From Rhodospirillaceae bacterium (GTDB lineage Bacteria > Pseudomonadota > Alphaproteobacteria > UBA828), in the NCBI GenBank assembly GCA_028819955.1, contig JAPPKP010000058.1, forward strand, positions 1 to 14,807: a stretch of 14,807 bases of DNA, given 5' to 3'. Made by a program: the position numbers and the translations under genes. Under the pieces are notes generated by a model. The model did no database searches. It worked only from the letters and a program-made list of their open reading frames with translations, and was not told the DNA's origin. Positions 1-7,779 of this stretch are shown here, piece by piece (position 1 is the stretch's first letter; each line of letters begins with the position of its first letter).

Positions 1-90
1 CGGCACAGCCCTGCCATGCCCCGGCTCCCACTTCGATAGGCTGGACAGCGGCGCCCGAATAGTAGAAACCCGCACAGCTTCGACGCGACC

Positions 91-100
91 GAAGGAGAAG
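91..100 (+). promoter_or_regulatory. Strong ribosome-binding site of gshA
   Basis: The purine-rich run GAAGGAGAAG contains AGGAG about six bases before a GTG codon at 103. It decides the start of gshA in favour of this GTG. No convincing -35/-10 pair is visible in the preceding 90 bases. Confidence 0.75.
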
Positions 101-102
101 GC

Positions 103-1464
103 GTGAACCATAGCGCCACCAGGCAAGGCGAGGCGCTCACCCGGCGCGACCTGATCGCCTATCTCGAATCCGGCTGCAAGCCGCGCTCGGCGTGGCGCAT
201 CGGCACAGAGCACGAGAAGTTCGGCCATCGCCTCGCGGACCATGCGCCACTCCCCTACGAGGGGCCGTGGGGCATCCGCGCGCTCCTGGAGGGGCTTCAG
301 CGCTTTGGCTGGACCCCCTACCTGGAGAACGGCAACCCCATCGCCCTGCTCAAGGACGGCCAGTCGGTGACGCTAGAGCCGGGCGGCCAGCTCGAGCTCT
401 CGGGCGCCCCGCTGCACAACCTGCACCGCACCTGCGACGAGGTGCACGCCCACCTGGATCAGGTCAAGACGGTCTCCGCCGAGCTCGGCATCGGCTTTTA
501 TGGCGTGGGCTTCCGGCCCGATGCGCCGCGCGAGGCGATCCCGTGGATGCCCAAGGGCCGCTACGCGATCATGCGCCGCTACATGCCGACGCGGGGCAGC
601 CTCGGTCTCGACATGATGACCCGCACCTGCACCGTGCAGGTCAATCTCGACTTCGACTCGGAGGCCGACATGGTGCGCAAGTTCCGCGTCGCCATGGCCC
701 TCCAGCCGGTCGCCACCGCGCTCTTCGCCATCTCGCCCTTCGTCGAGGGCAGGCCGAGCGGCTTCCGCAGCTACCGCAGCCATGTCTGGACCGACACCGA
801 CCCGGACCGCTGCGGCCTGCTCCGCTTCGCCTTCGAGCCCGGCATGGGATTCGAGCGCTACGCCGACTACGTGCTGGACGCGCCCATGTATTTCGTGGCG
901 CGGGACGGCGGCTACGTGGACGTGGCGGGCGAATCCTTCCGCGACTTCCTCGAGGGCGCCCTGCCGCAGCTCCCCGGCGAGCGGCCGACGATGAAGGACT
1001 GGGAGGACCATCTCACCACCGTCTTCCCCGAGGTCCGGCTCAAGACCTTCATCGAGATGCGTGGCGCGGACAGCGGACCCTGGGGCAAGGTCTGCGCGCT
1101 GCCCACCCTCTGGGTCGGCCTGCTCTACGATTCGACCGCGCTTAACGAGGCCGAGGCGCTGGTCTCCGATTGGTCCGCCGACGATGTCGCGGCCATGCTC
1201 GGCGCCGTGCCGCGGGAGGCACTCCGTGCCACCATCGGCGGCAGGACGGTCCAGGAGGTCGCCCGCGACACGGTGGAGATTGCGGCCGGCGGGCTCAAGC
1301 GCCGCGCGGTCGCCGGCAACCTCGATTCCGACGAGCGCTCCTACCTCACCTACCTGCGCCAGATCGCCGAGAGCGGACGCACCGCCGCCGACGACATGCT
1401 GGAGGCCTACGAGGGCCGCTGGGGCCGCAGCATCGAGCCGCTCTTCGAGGAATACGCCTATTAG
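103..1464 (+). CDS. gshA: Glutamate-cysteine ligase (GCS2, plant/proteobacterial type)
   Basis: This enzyme performs the first step of glutathione synthesis in the cytoplasm, joining L-glutamate and L-cysteine with ATP to give gamma-glutamylcysteine. The 453-residue protein is the normal length for the alphaproteobacterial/plant class. Family landmarks are all present: GTEHEKF at residues 34-40 (the nucleotide/substrate signature), LEPGGQLELS at 91-100, GLDMMTRTCTVQVNLD around 168-183, and EMRGADSGPW at 318-327. The GTG start is supported by an AGGAG ribosome-binding site six bases upstream, and no upstream extension is needed. It is read through, with a few bases of overlap, into an aminotransferase reading frame, so the two are probably co-transcribed. 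No gshB is in the window. EgtA-type enzymes of actinobacteria share the fold, but the motif set and length fit GshA better. Confidence 0.95.
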   Translation: MNHSATRQGEALTRRDLIAYLESGCKPRSAWRIGTEHEKFGHRLADHAPLPYEGPWGIRALLEGLQRFGWTPYLENGNPIALLKDGQSVTLEPGGQLELSGAPLHNLHRTCDEVHAHLDQVKTVSAELGIGFYGVGFRPDAPREAIPWMPKGRYAIMRRYMPTRGSLGLDMMTRTCTVQVNLDFDSEADMVRKFRVAMALQPVATALFAISPFVEGRPSGFRSYRSHVWTDTDPDRCGLLRFAFEPGMGFERYADYVLDAPMYFVARDGGYVDVAGESFRDFLEGALPQLPGERPTMKDWEDHLTTVFPEVRLKTFIEMRGADSGPWGKVCALPTLWVGLLYDSTALNEAEALVSDWSADDVAAMLGAVPREALRATIGGRTVQEVARDTVEIAAGGLKRRAVAGNLDSDERSYLTYLRQIAESGRTAADDMLEAYEGRWGRSIEPLFEEYAY

Positions 1465-2650
1465 CGCCGGCGACTACGCCTATCGCATCAACCCGGCGCT
1501 CAGCGCCGTTATACCGCCGCCCATCGCCGAAATCGCGAAGCTCGCTGTGGGGCGTGATTACCCGCCCGGGAAGCCGCTGCTCGATCTCGCTCAGGCGGTG
1601 CCCGCCTATCCCCCGTCAGACGCGCTGACCGCCCATCTCGCTGACGCGGTGCGCCGGCCGGAGACGGCGCGCTACACCCCGATCGTCGGCCGGGACGACC
1701 TGCGCTGCGCCCTCGCAGCAGCCCTATCGGAGGCTTACGGCGGCGACGTGACCCGCGATCGGGTCGCGATCACCGCGGGCTGCAACCAGGCCTTCTGCCT
1801 CGCGCTGATGGCGCTCGCGGGGCCGGGCGACGAGGCGATCCTGGCCGCGCCCTCCTACTTCAACTACCAGATGTGGCTGGAGATGCTGGGCATCGCGCCG
1901 GTCTACCTGCCCTTCCGGCCCGAGCGCGGCGGCGTGCCGGACCCGGCCGACGCGGCGGCGCGGATCACGCCCCATACGCGGGCCATCGTGCTGGTGACCC
2001 CCAACAACCCCACGGGTGCCATCTATCCGCCCAAGGTCATCGAGGGCTTCCACCGCCTCGCGCGCGAGGCCGGCCTCGCCCTGGTGCTCGACGAGACCTA
2101 CCGCGACTTCCTGCCGGGCGACGGCCCGCCCCACGGCCTGTTCGCGCGCCCGGATTGGGACAAGACGGTGGTCCAGCTCTACAGCTTCTCCAAGGCCTAC
2201 AGCCTCACCGGCTACCGGGTCGGCGCGCTGGTCGCGGGCGCAGGCCTGCTCGCGGAGGTCGCCAAGGCCGCCGATTGCGTCGCGATCTGCGCGCCCGCCA
2301 TCGCGCAGGAGGCGGCGCTCTACGGCCTCCGCAACCTTGCGGACTTCCGCGCCGACAAGCGGCGCCTCGTGCTGGAGCGCGTCGCCCAGTTCCGCGCGGT
2401 CTTCGCGCGCAACGACCTGGCCTACGAACTGATCTGCGCCGGCGCCTTCTTCGCCTACGTGCGCCATCCCTTCTCCGGCGCCGCTGCGGTCGATGTCGCC
2501 CGCAGGCTCATCCGGGAAGAGAACGTGCTCTGCCTGCCCGGCAGCGCCTTCGGCCCCGGCCAGGACGATTATCTGCGCTTCGCCCTCGCCAACATCGACG
2601 GCGACGCCATGGCCGCGCTCGGCGATCGCCTCGTCGCGAGCCAGCGGTAA
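1460..2650 (+). CDS. PLP-dependent class I/II aminotransferase; start codon unclear
   Basis: Fold-type I aminotransferase (AspC/COG0436 group) that moves an amino group between an amino acid and a 2-oxo acid. PNNPTGAIYPP (bases near 1999-2031), DETYRDF (near 2090-2110) and the cofactor-binding motif SFSKAYSLTGYRVG are clear. The PLP lysine codon is at 2192-2194, residue 245 if counted from 1460. Clear N-terminal family sequence (RINPAL, then LLDLAQAVPAYPP) begins at 1484, yet no ATG, GTG or TTG lies in frame between the 3' end of gshA and that point. The first ordinary in-frame start is GTG at 1547, which would drop about 29 residues including RINPAL. I give 1460 because ATT there is preceded by GAGG at 1447-1450 and overlaps the gshA stop; 1547 is the conservative alternative. 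The frame is otherwise intact. The amino-acid substrate cannot be told from the sequence. Confidence 0.85.
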   Translation: MSAGDYAYRINPALSAVIPPPIAEIAKLAVGRDYPPGKPLLDLAQAVPAYPPSDALTAHLADAVRRPETARYTPIVGRDDLRCALAAALSEAYGGDVTRDRVAITAGCNQAFCLALMALAGPGDEAILAAPSYFNYQMWLEMLGIAPVYLPFRPERGGVPDPADAAARITPHTRAIVLVTPNNPTGAIYPPKVIEGFHRLAREAGLALVLDETYRDFLPGDGPPHGLFARPDWDKTVVQLYSFSKAYSLTGYRVGALVAGAGLLAEVAKAADCVAICAPAIAQEAALYGLRNLADFRADKRRLVLERVAQFRAVFARNDLAYELICAGAFFAYVRHPFSGAAAVDVARRLIREENVLCLPGSAFGPGQDDYLRFALANIDGDAMAALGDRLVASQR

Positions 2651-2661
2651 GTGCGCCGCGC

Positions 2662-3489
2662 TCACGCCTCCGTCTTCGCGGGCGCTCTCGTGAAGCTCCA
2701 GGACTCGCACCAGGGCTCGAAGCCGATCCTGGTGTAGCAGCGGTTCGCGGCTGCGTTTCTCAGGTCGGTGTAGAGACAGGCGGTCTTCTTCCCGTCGGCA
2801 TGGATGCGGTCCACGGCCGCCGCCGTCACGGCGCCGGCATACCCGCGATTGCGCAGGGAGGGCGGGGTGTAGACCGCACCGATCGCTGCGCAATTGGGCG
2901 AAGGGCGCAGAATCAGCGCTATCGAGACCGGCTCCCCGTCGACCTGCCAGAACAGCTGTCCGTCCTCACCGGCCCAGTTCCTCAGCGCTTCCTGTGTCGG
3001 CGCCGGATCCTCGGGCGTGGCCTCGCGATGGAACGCGGCCATCCACTCGGCGTAGAGCGCGGCATCGTCGCTGGCGATGGGTCGGGCGCGGCCGGGGACG
3101 TCCGGGTGTTTCGGCGCCGCATTCAGGACGTAGATGCGTTGCGGCATGGGGTCCTTGAACGAGACTCCCAGCTCCTCCGCCCGCGCCACGAACCACGTCG
3201 CCGTGCGCCCGGCGCCCATCACACCGGGAAAATCGGTCGTCGCGACCGCCTCGGCCAGTGTCCGGCACTGGATGCGGGTCAGGTCTCCCAGGACGATGGA
3301 GCGCCCGGGAGTCTGGGCAGCGCAACTGCCGGGGCCGCCAAGCGTCCAGGTCTGGACGGGCTGGTCGGACTGGCCGCGCCAGCTCGCGGCCTGGCTCACG
3401 ATGGAGATCAGGACGCTGTGGCGTGCTTCGTCGTTCGCCAGTGCCGGCATGTGGAAGTCGCAAAAGTCGGAAGCATTCACGGGTGCCAT
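2662..3489 (-). CDS. GNAT-family N-acetyltransferase
   Basis: A 275-residue protein whose C-terminal half is a GNAT acetyltransferase domain. The acetyl-CoA pyrophosphate-binding motif appears as RNRGYAGA at residues 213-220, preceded by the beta-strand AAIGAVYTPP and followed by a helix. The motif-B end is NRCYTRIGFEP near 249-259. The N-terminal half is less conserved and resembles the long predicted acetyltransferases of COG3393. The acetyl acceptor is unknown. It begins 16 bases after the stop of the DadA-like gene on the same strand, so it is probably the last gene of that operon and may act on the substrate or product of the dehydrogenase, which is inference. GGGGAG sits one base before the ATG, which is unusually close; an ATG 13 codons inside is an alternative start. 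Its stop is 11 bases from the convergent aminotransferase stop. Confidence 0.85.
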   Translation of the reverse strand: MAPVNASDFCDFHMPALANDEARHSVLISIVSQAASWRGQSDQPVQTWTLGGPGSCAAQTPGRSIVLGDLTRIQCRTLAEAVATTDFPGVMGAGRTATWFVARAEELGVSFKDPMPQRIYVLNAAPKHPDVPGRARPIASDDAALYAEWMAAFHREATPEDPAPTQEALRNWAGEDGQLFWQVDGEPVSIALILRPSPNCAAIGAVYTPPSLRNRGYAGAVTAAAVDRIHADGKKTACLYTDLRNAAANRCYTRIGFEPWCESWSFTRAPAKTEA

Positions 3490-3505
3490 GCTCCCCGAAG
3501 AGGCA

Positions 3506-4630
3506 CTACGACGCAGCCTCCGCGAAGCGGCCTACGTCGAAGCCCTCGATCGGCGTCTCGGTGCGGCCGTCGAGCGCAAGCTCCGCCGCCACTGCGCCCG
3601 AGGCCGGGCCCAGGCAGAAGCCGTGGCCGCTGAAGCCGAAGGCGTGGACCAAGCCGGGCGTGGTCCGGCTCGGGCAGAGCACCGGCAGGTGGTCCGGCGT
3701 GCAGCCCTCCACCCCGCTCCAGAAGCGGATCACCGAGAGCTCGGCGATACGGGGGATGATCTCGATGGTCCGCGCCAGCGTGGTCAGGCTCTCCTCCGCG
3801 TTGACCTTGGCGAAGCCCACGTCCAGGTCGGCGGTGCCGCTGCGTCCTCCGAAGATGACGTTGCCGCGCGGGATCTGGCGCGCATACACGTCGCCCCCCA
3901 TCACGGCGAGCACGGGCACCATGAAGTAGGGCGCGGGTTCGGTCACGATCATCTGCGGCTCCATGGGCCAGATCTCGACCTCCTCGCCGAAGCGCGCCGC
4001 GAGCCGCGCACCCCAGGCACCGGAGCTGTTGATCAGCGCGCCGCCGCGCAGCGTGCGCCCGGATTCTGTCTCCACCGTGAAGCCGCTGCCGTCTCGCTCC
4101 ACGTGCTTGGCGCCGTCGAGCTCGATCAGCTCGGCCCCCGCCGCCCGCGCCGCCCGCGCGAAGGCTGGCCCTACGAGGCGCGGGTTGGCCTGTCCGTCGC
4201 TCGCGCAGTAGGCGGCACCCACGGCGCTCGGGCCGAGCCAGGGGTAGCGGTCGCGCAGCGTGTTGCGGCCCAGCATCTGGACCTCGACGCCATACGCGGC
4301 CTGCGCCTCGGCGTGGGCCGCGATCCGGTCCAGGTCCTCCTCGTTGCGCGCGACCTTGATGTTGCCGGTGATGTCGTACTCGCAGTCGCTCCCCACCAGC
4401 TCCGGCAGGCGCTTCCAGACCGCGAGCGCGCGGGCCGCGATGGGAAGCTCGGCGAGCTTGCGGCCGTTGCGGCGGACCCCGCCGAAATTGACGCCGCTCG
4501 CCGCCGCCCCGAGCTGGTTCTTCTCCACCACCGCGACGCTCGCGCCGCGCTCGCGCAGGTGCAGCGCCGCCGCGCAGCCGACCAGCCCGCCGCCGACGAT
4601 GACCACATCGGCCTGCAACGCGTCGCTCAT
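3506..4630 (-). CDS. FAD-dependent amine/amino-acid oxidase, DadA/HcnC-like catalytic subunit
   Basis: A 374-residue flavoprotein of the glycine/D-amino-acid oxidase superfamily. The N-terminal FAD dinucleotide-binding motif is VVIVGGGLVG (residues 9-18), ending in the ribose-binding Glu of VAVVEK. The C-terminal FAD contact region is GVEGCTPDHLPVLCP followed by HAFGFSGHGFCLGPASG. No signal peptide or membrane segment is seen, so it should be cytoplasmic. In HcnABC, opine oxidase and D-hydroxyproline dehydrogenase this type of subunit oxidises the amine or imine substrate. Its ATG overlaps the stop of the upstream BFD-domain oxidoreductase (ATGA, 4627-4630), which implies translational coupling and fixed stoichiometry. 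It is somewhat shorter than Pseudomonas HcnC. The substrate could be glycine, a D-amino acid, hydroxyproline or an opine; the sequence alone does not decide. Confidence 0.9.
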   Translation of the reverse strand: MSDALQADVVIVGGGLVGCAAALHLRERGASVAVVEKNQLGAAASGVNFGGVRRNGRKLAELPIAARALAVWKRLPELVGSDCEYDITGNIKVARNEEDLDRIAAHAEAQAAYGVEVQMLGRNTLRDRYPWLGPSAVGAAYCASDGQANPRLVGPAFARAARAAGAELIELDGAKHVERDGSGFTVETESGRTLRGGALINSSGAWGARLAARFGEEVEIWPMEPQMIVTEPAPYFMVPVLAVMGGDVYARQIPRGNVIFGGRSGTADLDVGFAKVNAEESLTTLARTIEIIPRIAELSVIRFWSGVEGCTPDHLPVLCPSRTTPGLVHAFGFSGHGFCLGPASGAVAAELALDGRTETPIEGFDVGRFAEAAS

Positions 4631-6030
4631 ATGGAGGCAGCCCGCGACCGGTCCTCGACCGCCGCTTCGGCGCCCGCGCGGATGACCAGCGGCTTGACCG
4701 GCGCCTGGCCGCGCAGGCGTCCCACCTCCTCCACCTTGCACCCTCGTGCGGCGGCGAGAATCTGCGCGGCAGCGGGGCCGCACACGCGCCCCTGGCAGCG
4801 GCCCATGCCGACTCGCGTGAAGGCCTTGGCCCGGTTCAGCTCCGCCGGCTCCAGCGCGCGGCCCTGGCGAATGTCGCCGGCGGTGATCGCCTCGCAACGG
4901 CAGATCACGGTCTCGTCCGGGAGCGTCCGCGCCAGATGGAAGGGCGCCGGCAGCGCCCGCTCCAGCGCGTTGCGGAAGCGCATGATGCGCCTGAGCTTCC
5001 CCCGCAGCCTCGCCCGATTCGTCCGATTCACAGCGACGCCCGTGTCGGCGAGCAGGGCGAGGGCCGCGAGCCGGCCGCGCAGCTCCGCCGCATCGGCGCC
5101 GGCCACGCCGGCCCCGTCGCCCGCAAGGTAGACCGAGCCCTTGAGCGCCCGACCGTCCTCGTCGGCCTGCGGCAGCCACTGCTGGGCAAGCGGGTCGAAC
5201 GTCATCTCGCAGCCGGTGAGCTCGGCAAGCTGCACCTCGGACTTGACGCTGTAGCCGATGCCGAGCCCGGTGCAGGCAATCCGGTGCTCGCGACCGCGCC
5301 GGTCCCGGTAGCGCACGGCCTCCAGGGCCGCGTCGCCTTCGGCGGCCACCGGCGTGACGCCGCCTCGCACGGGGATCCCGGCCGCCCTGAGCCAGGTCAT
5401 GTACCAGAGGCCCTTGGCGAAGGTGCCCCCTCCCCAGAGCAGGCCGGGAATTACCGGGACCGCCTGGGACAAATGGGACGTGTCGAGCACCGCCGCCACG
5501 CGCGCGCCCGCGTGAACGTACTGGTAGGCGACGAGGTAGAGCAGCGGCCCGGTGCCCATGAAGACCACCGGATCGCCGATGGCGCAGCCCTGCGCCTTCA
5601 GCGCCACTTGCGATCCGCCCATGGTGAACACGCCCGGCAGCGTCCAGCCCGGAAACGGAATCACCCGGTCCATGGCCCCGGTGGCGAGGATCAGCGCGTC
5701 GAAGCCGATCCGCTCGATGCCCTCCGGCCCGAGCGCCTGGGCGACACCGCCCTCGATGTTCCAGATCAGGGTGTTCGGGCGATAGTCGATCCTCTGCCGC
5801 AAGCCGTCGAGCGTCGCGTGCAGGTCTTGCGCCTTGCGCGCCTCGAAGCCGTAGAGCGCGGTGGCCGGCCGCTTGAAGCCTTCGGGCGGCCGGCGGTAGA
5901 TCTGGCCGCCGCTGCGCGCGCCCTCGTCGACCACCACCGGCGCGACGCCGTGCGCGACCAGCGTCTCTGCCGCCCGCGTTCCTGCCGGCCCCGCGCCCAC
6001 GACCAGCACCCTGGGCGCATCGCCGGTCAC
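4627..6030 (-). CDS. NAD/FAD oxidoreductase with C-terminal BFD-like [2Fe-2S] domain, HcnB/opine oxidase subunit A-like
   Basis: A 467-residue protein. The N-terminal FAD motif is VLVVGAGPAG (residues 8-17), followed by the GGQIYRRPP stretch (41-49) typical of the HcnB/OoxA group. LATGAMDRVIPFPGW lies near 115-129 and a second dinucleotide-binding loop, FMGTGPLLYL, at 157-166. LAGDGAGVAGADAAELRGR around 302-320 is the C-terminal FAD contact. The tail has a BFD-like [2Fe-2S] domain with CRC at 377-379 and C412-x4-C417, a C-x-C plus C-x4-C ligand set. It should carry electrons from the DadA-like subunit towards an acceptor. The start is GTG at 6030; the overlap GTGA (6027-6030) with the preceding [2Fe-2S] gene and the overlap ATGA with the following gene both support this. 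All key cysteines are present. Confidence 0.92.
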   Translation of the reverse strand: MTGDAPRVLVVGAGPAGTRAAETLVAHGVAPVVVDEGARSGGQIYRRPPEGFKRPATALYGFEARKAQDLHATLDGLRQRIDYRPNTLIWNIEGGVAQALGPEGIERIGFDALILATGAMDRVIPFPGWTLPGVFTMGGSQVALKAQGCAIGDPVVFMGTGPLLYLVAYQYVHAGARVAAVLDTSHLSQAVPVIPGLLWGGGTFAKGLWYMTWLRAAGIPVRGGVTPVAAEGDAALEAVRYRDRRGREHRIACTGLGIGYSVKSEVQLAELTGCEMTFDPLAQQWLPQADEDGRALKGSVYLAGDGAGVAGADAAELRGRLAALALLADTGVAVNRTNRARLRGKLRRIMRFRNALERALPAPFHLARTLPDETVICRCEAITAGDIRQGRALEPAELNRAKAFTRVGMGRCQGRVCGPAAAQILAAARGCKVEEVGRLRGQAPVKPLVIRAGAEAAVEDRSRAASI

Positions 6031-6344
6031 AAGACGCTCTCCGGCGCGCACACACGCATGCCGTCTTGCACCTCGGTCGTGCAGGCGCGGATGCGGCGTC
6101 CGTCTTCGAGCGCGACCCAGCAGTCCTGGCACGCACCCATGTTGCAGAATCCCGCGCGCAGGCCCCCGTCGAATTCGTTCCGGCGCAGCGCGACACCGTT
6201 GCAGAGAAGCGCGGTCAACAACGTGTCGCCGGTGAGCGCGGCGAGCGGCCGGCCGTCGTGAAAGATCGTGACGCCCGGCCTGCCGCGCTCCGCCAAGCGC
6301 ACGAAACGGCAGCCTGCGCCTTGTTGTTCCGCCCCTTGCAACAT
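6027..6344 (-). CDS. Small [2Fe-2S] ferredoxin-like subunit, HcnA-like
   Basis: A 105-residue single-domain [2Fe-2S] protein, the same size as HcnA. The cluster cysteines are C67, C72, C75 and C88 (C-x4-C-x2-C-x12-C, within GFCNMGACQDCW and then RACTT). The preceding strand ITIF-like region (VTIFHDGRPLAALTGDTLL) is the usual beta-grasp opening. It is the first gene of the three-subunit dehydrogenase set and probably accepts or relays electrons. I chose ATG at 6344 because GGGG lies just upstream; the frame is open to a TTG at 6380, which would add 12 residues with no sign of conservation. It lies 60 bases after the HpnB-like gene on the same strand, so a shared transcript is possible but not shown. 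Confidence 0.88.
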   Translation of the reverse strand: MLQGAEQQGAGCRFVRLAERGRPGVTIFHDGRPLAALTGDTLLTALLCNGVALRRNEFDGGLRAGFCNMGACQDCWVALEDGRRIRACTTEVQDGMRVCAPESVL

Positions 6345-6404
6345 GGGCCCCGTGCTGACACGCCCGCCTGAACGCGTCAAGCAAGCCGCACGCTGGCGCC
6401 CGCC

Positions 6405-7553
6405 TTACGCCGCCCGGTCGCCTTGCGGCTCCCGCCCGTAGACCCGGCCCTTCCACTCGCTTCGTCGGCCGCCCCAGTGACGCAGCGCCGAATGCCAGGT
6501 CATGGCGAGAAACAACGTGCCGATGAGTGGCATCGTCAACGCCCAAGCGGAAGAGAGCCGGTAATAGCGGACCGTCGGCAGGTAGCAGACCGCCATCCCG
6601 ACGAGCCCGACACCGCCGGCGATTTGCGCCGCAAGCGGCCCGCCGAGGCCTGCAGTCGGTGCCCAGAACATGAGCGCCATGAGCAGCGTGCAGACCAGCA
6701 ACAACACGGGCGAATAGCGGAGCTGGGTGTAGGCGGTGCGGGCGACCATGCGCCACACCACTCCGAGGGTCGGATAGCTCCGGTGGCTCTCGGCCCCGCG
6801 GCTCACACCGATCCAGGTCCGGTGCCCGGCGTCCTTGACCGCCCGCGCCAGCGCGCAGTCGTCGATGAGCGCGCCGCGATTCCCCTCGAAGCCGCCGATC
6901 CGGGCCAGCACCGAGGTCTCCACCAGCACGCAGCCGCCGGCTGCCGCGGCGACCCGCCGGCCCGGCCCGTTCGACAGGTGGAACGGGTAAAGCAGGCGGA
7001 AGAAGAAGATGAAGGCGGGCAGCAGCAGCTTCTCCCAGCCTCCCCGCATCCTGAGCGCCGCCATGACCGAGACGAGCGCCGCGCCGCTCTCCTCCTTCTT
7101 TGCGAGCAGCGCCCGGATCATTCCCGGCCGCAGCGTGATGTCTGCATCGAGCAGGAGGGTCAGCGGAGTCTCGATCCGACGCCACCCTTGCTCCAGGGCC
7201 CAGAGCTTGCCGGTCCAGCCATCGGCCAGCGGCGCGCCGGCGTGGACGTCGAGGGTGAGCGCTTGAGGCGCCGCCCGTCGCGCGACTTCCGCCGTGTCGT
7301 CGCCGGAGCGGTCGTCGACCAGGACCACGCGCAGGCTTCGCCCCTGAGGTCCGAGCGCCGCGAGCGTATCGCCGATGACCGCCGCCTCGTCACGCGCCGG
7401 AATCAGGACCGTCACGTCTTCGAGGCTGATATCCGCAGGATCTTCCGCAGGCTCCGGCTCGAGCCGCTCGCGCACCCGCCACGGCTGCCAGGGCAGCACC
7501 AGGACGCAGAGCCAGAGAGCCGCGCCCGCCGCCACGAGCCCGCTCCAGAGCAT
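6405..7553 (-). CDS. hpnB: HpnB-like membrane glycosyltransferase, family 2
   Basis: A 382-residue family 2 glycosyltransferase with one N-terminal membrane helix (about residues 5-21) and several C-terminal ones (about 283-298, 310-325, 338-352). The GT-A core shows VTVLIPARDEA (47-57), VVLVDDRSGDDT (76-87), the metal-binding LLDADITLRPGM (134-145) and the acidic LIDDCALARAVKDAG. The C-terminal SEWKGRVYGR is typical of the hopanoid-associated HpnB group (hopene-associated glycosyltransferase). The exact sugar transfer step of HpnB is not settled in the literature I know, and no other hopanoid gene (shc, hpnC-H) is in the window, so the symbol reflects family resemblance. GTG codons at 7559 and 7568 are alternative starts; none has a strong ribosome-binding site, and ATG at 7553 is chosen by codon type. 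Confidence 0.8.
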   Translation of the reverse strand: MLWSGLVAAGAALWLCVLVLPWQPWRVRERLEPEPAEDPADISLEDVTVLIPARDEAAVIGDTLAALGPQGRSLRVVLVDDRSGDDTAEVARRAAPQALTLDVHAGAPLADGWTGKLWALEQGWRRIETPLTLLLDADITLRPGMIRALLAKKEESGAALVSVMAALRMRGGWEKLLLPAFIFFFRLLYPFHLSNGPGRRVAAAAGGCVLVETSVLARIGGFEGNRGALIDDCALARAVKDAGHRTWIGVSRGAESHRSYPTLGVVWRMVARTAYTQLRYSPVLLLVCTLLMALMFWAPTAGLGGPLAAQIAGGVGLVGMAVCYLPTVRYYRLSSAWALTMPLIGTLFLAMTWHSALRHWGGRRSEWKGRVYGREPQGDRAA

Positions 7554-7779
7554 CGACACACTATCCACGGACGGGGACCGCGCGCTGCCCCCGGCGCAGG
7601 TTCAGGGCGCTAGCCCGCACTTCTGACCAGGGTCATGGCCTGCGTCGCGCCCAGGCGTTCGATCCGCCAGGAGCGGGCTGAAAAGTGTATCAGGGAATAC
7701 GGTTGAGGCTCGCGACGCCGCCGGCGGGCGCCTGGGCGCGACCCGAAGGGCGGCGCCCCGGGGACGTAACGCGGGTGCG

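Noticed and set aside
3134..5131. 665-codon plus-strand frame across the amine dehydrogenase genes
   Set aside because: It crosses three well-supported genes on the other strand and shows only low-complexity Arg/Ala/Pro-rich sequence.
4627..7185. One continuous minus-strand frame that could suggest a giant fusion of the BFD oxidoreductase with upstream sequence
   Set aside because: The part above 6030 is out of frame with the real [2Fe-2S] and HpnB-like genes and has no domain; the GTG at 6030 with the GTGA overlap is the natural start.
7634..7705. 23-codon plus-strand frame in the gap before the HpnB-like gene
   Set aside because: Too short, no ribosome-binding site, no similarity to a known small protein.
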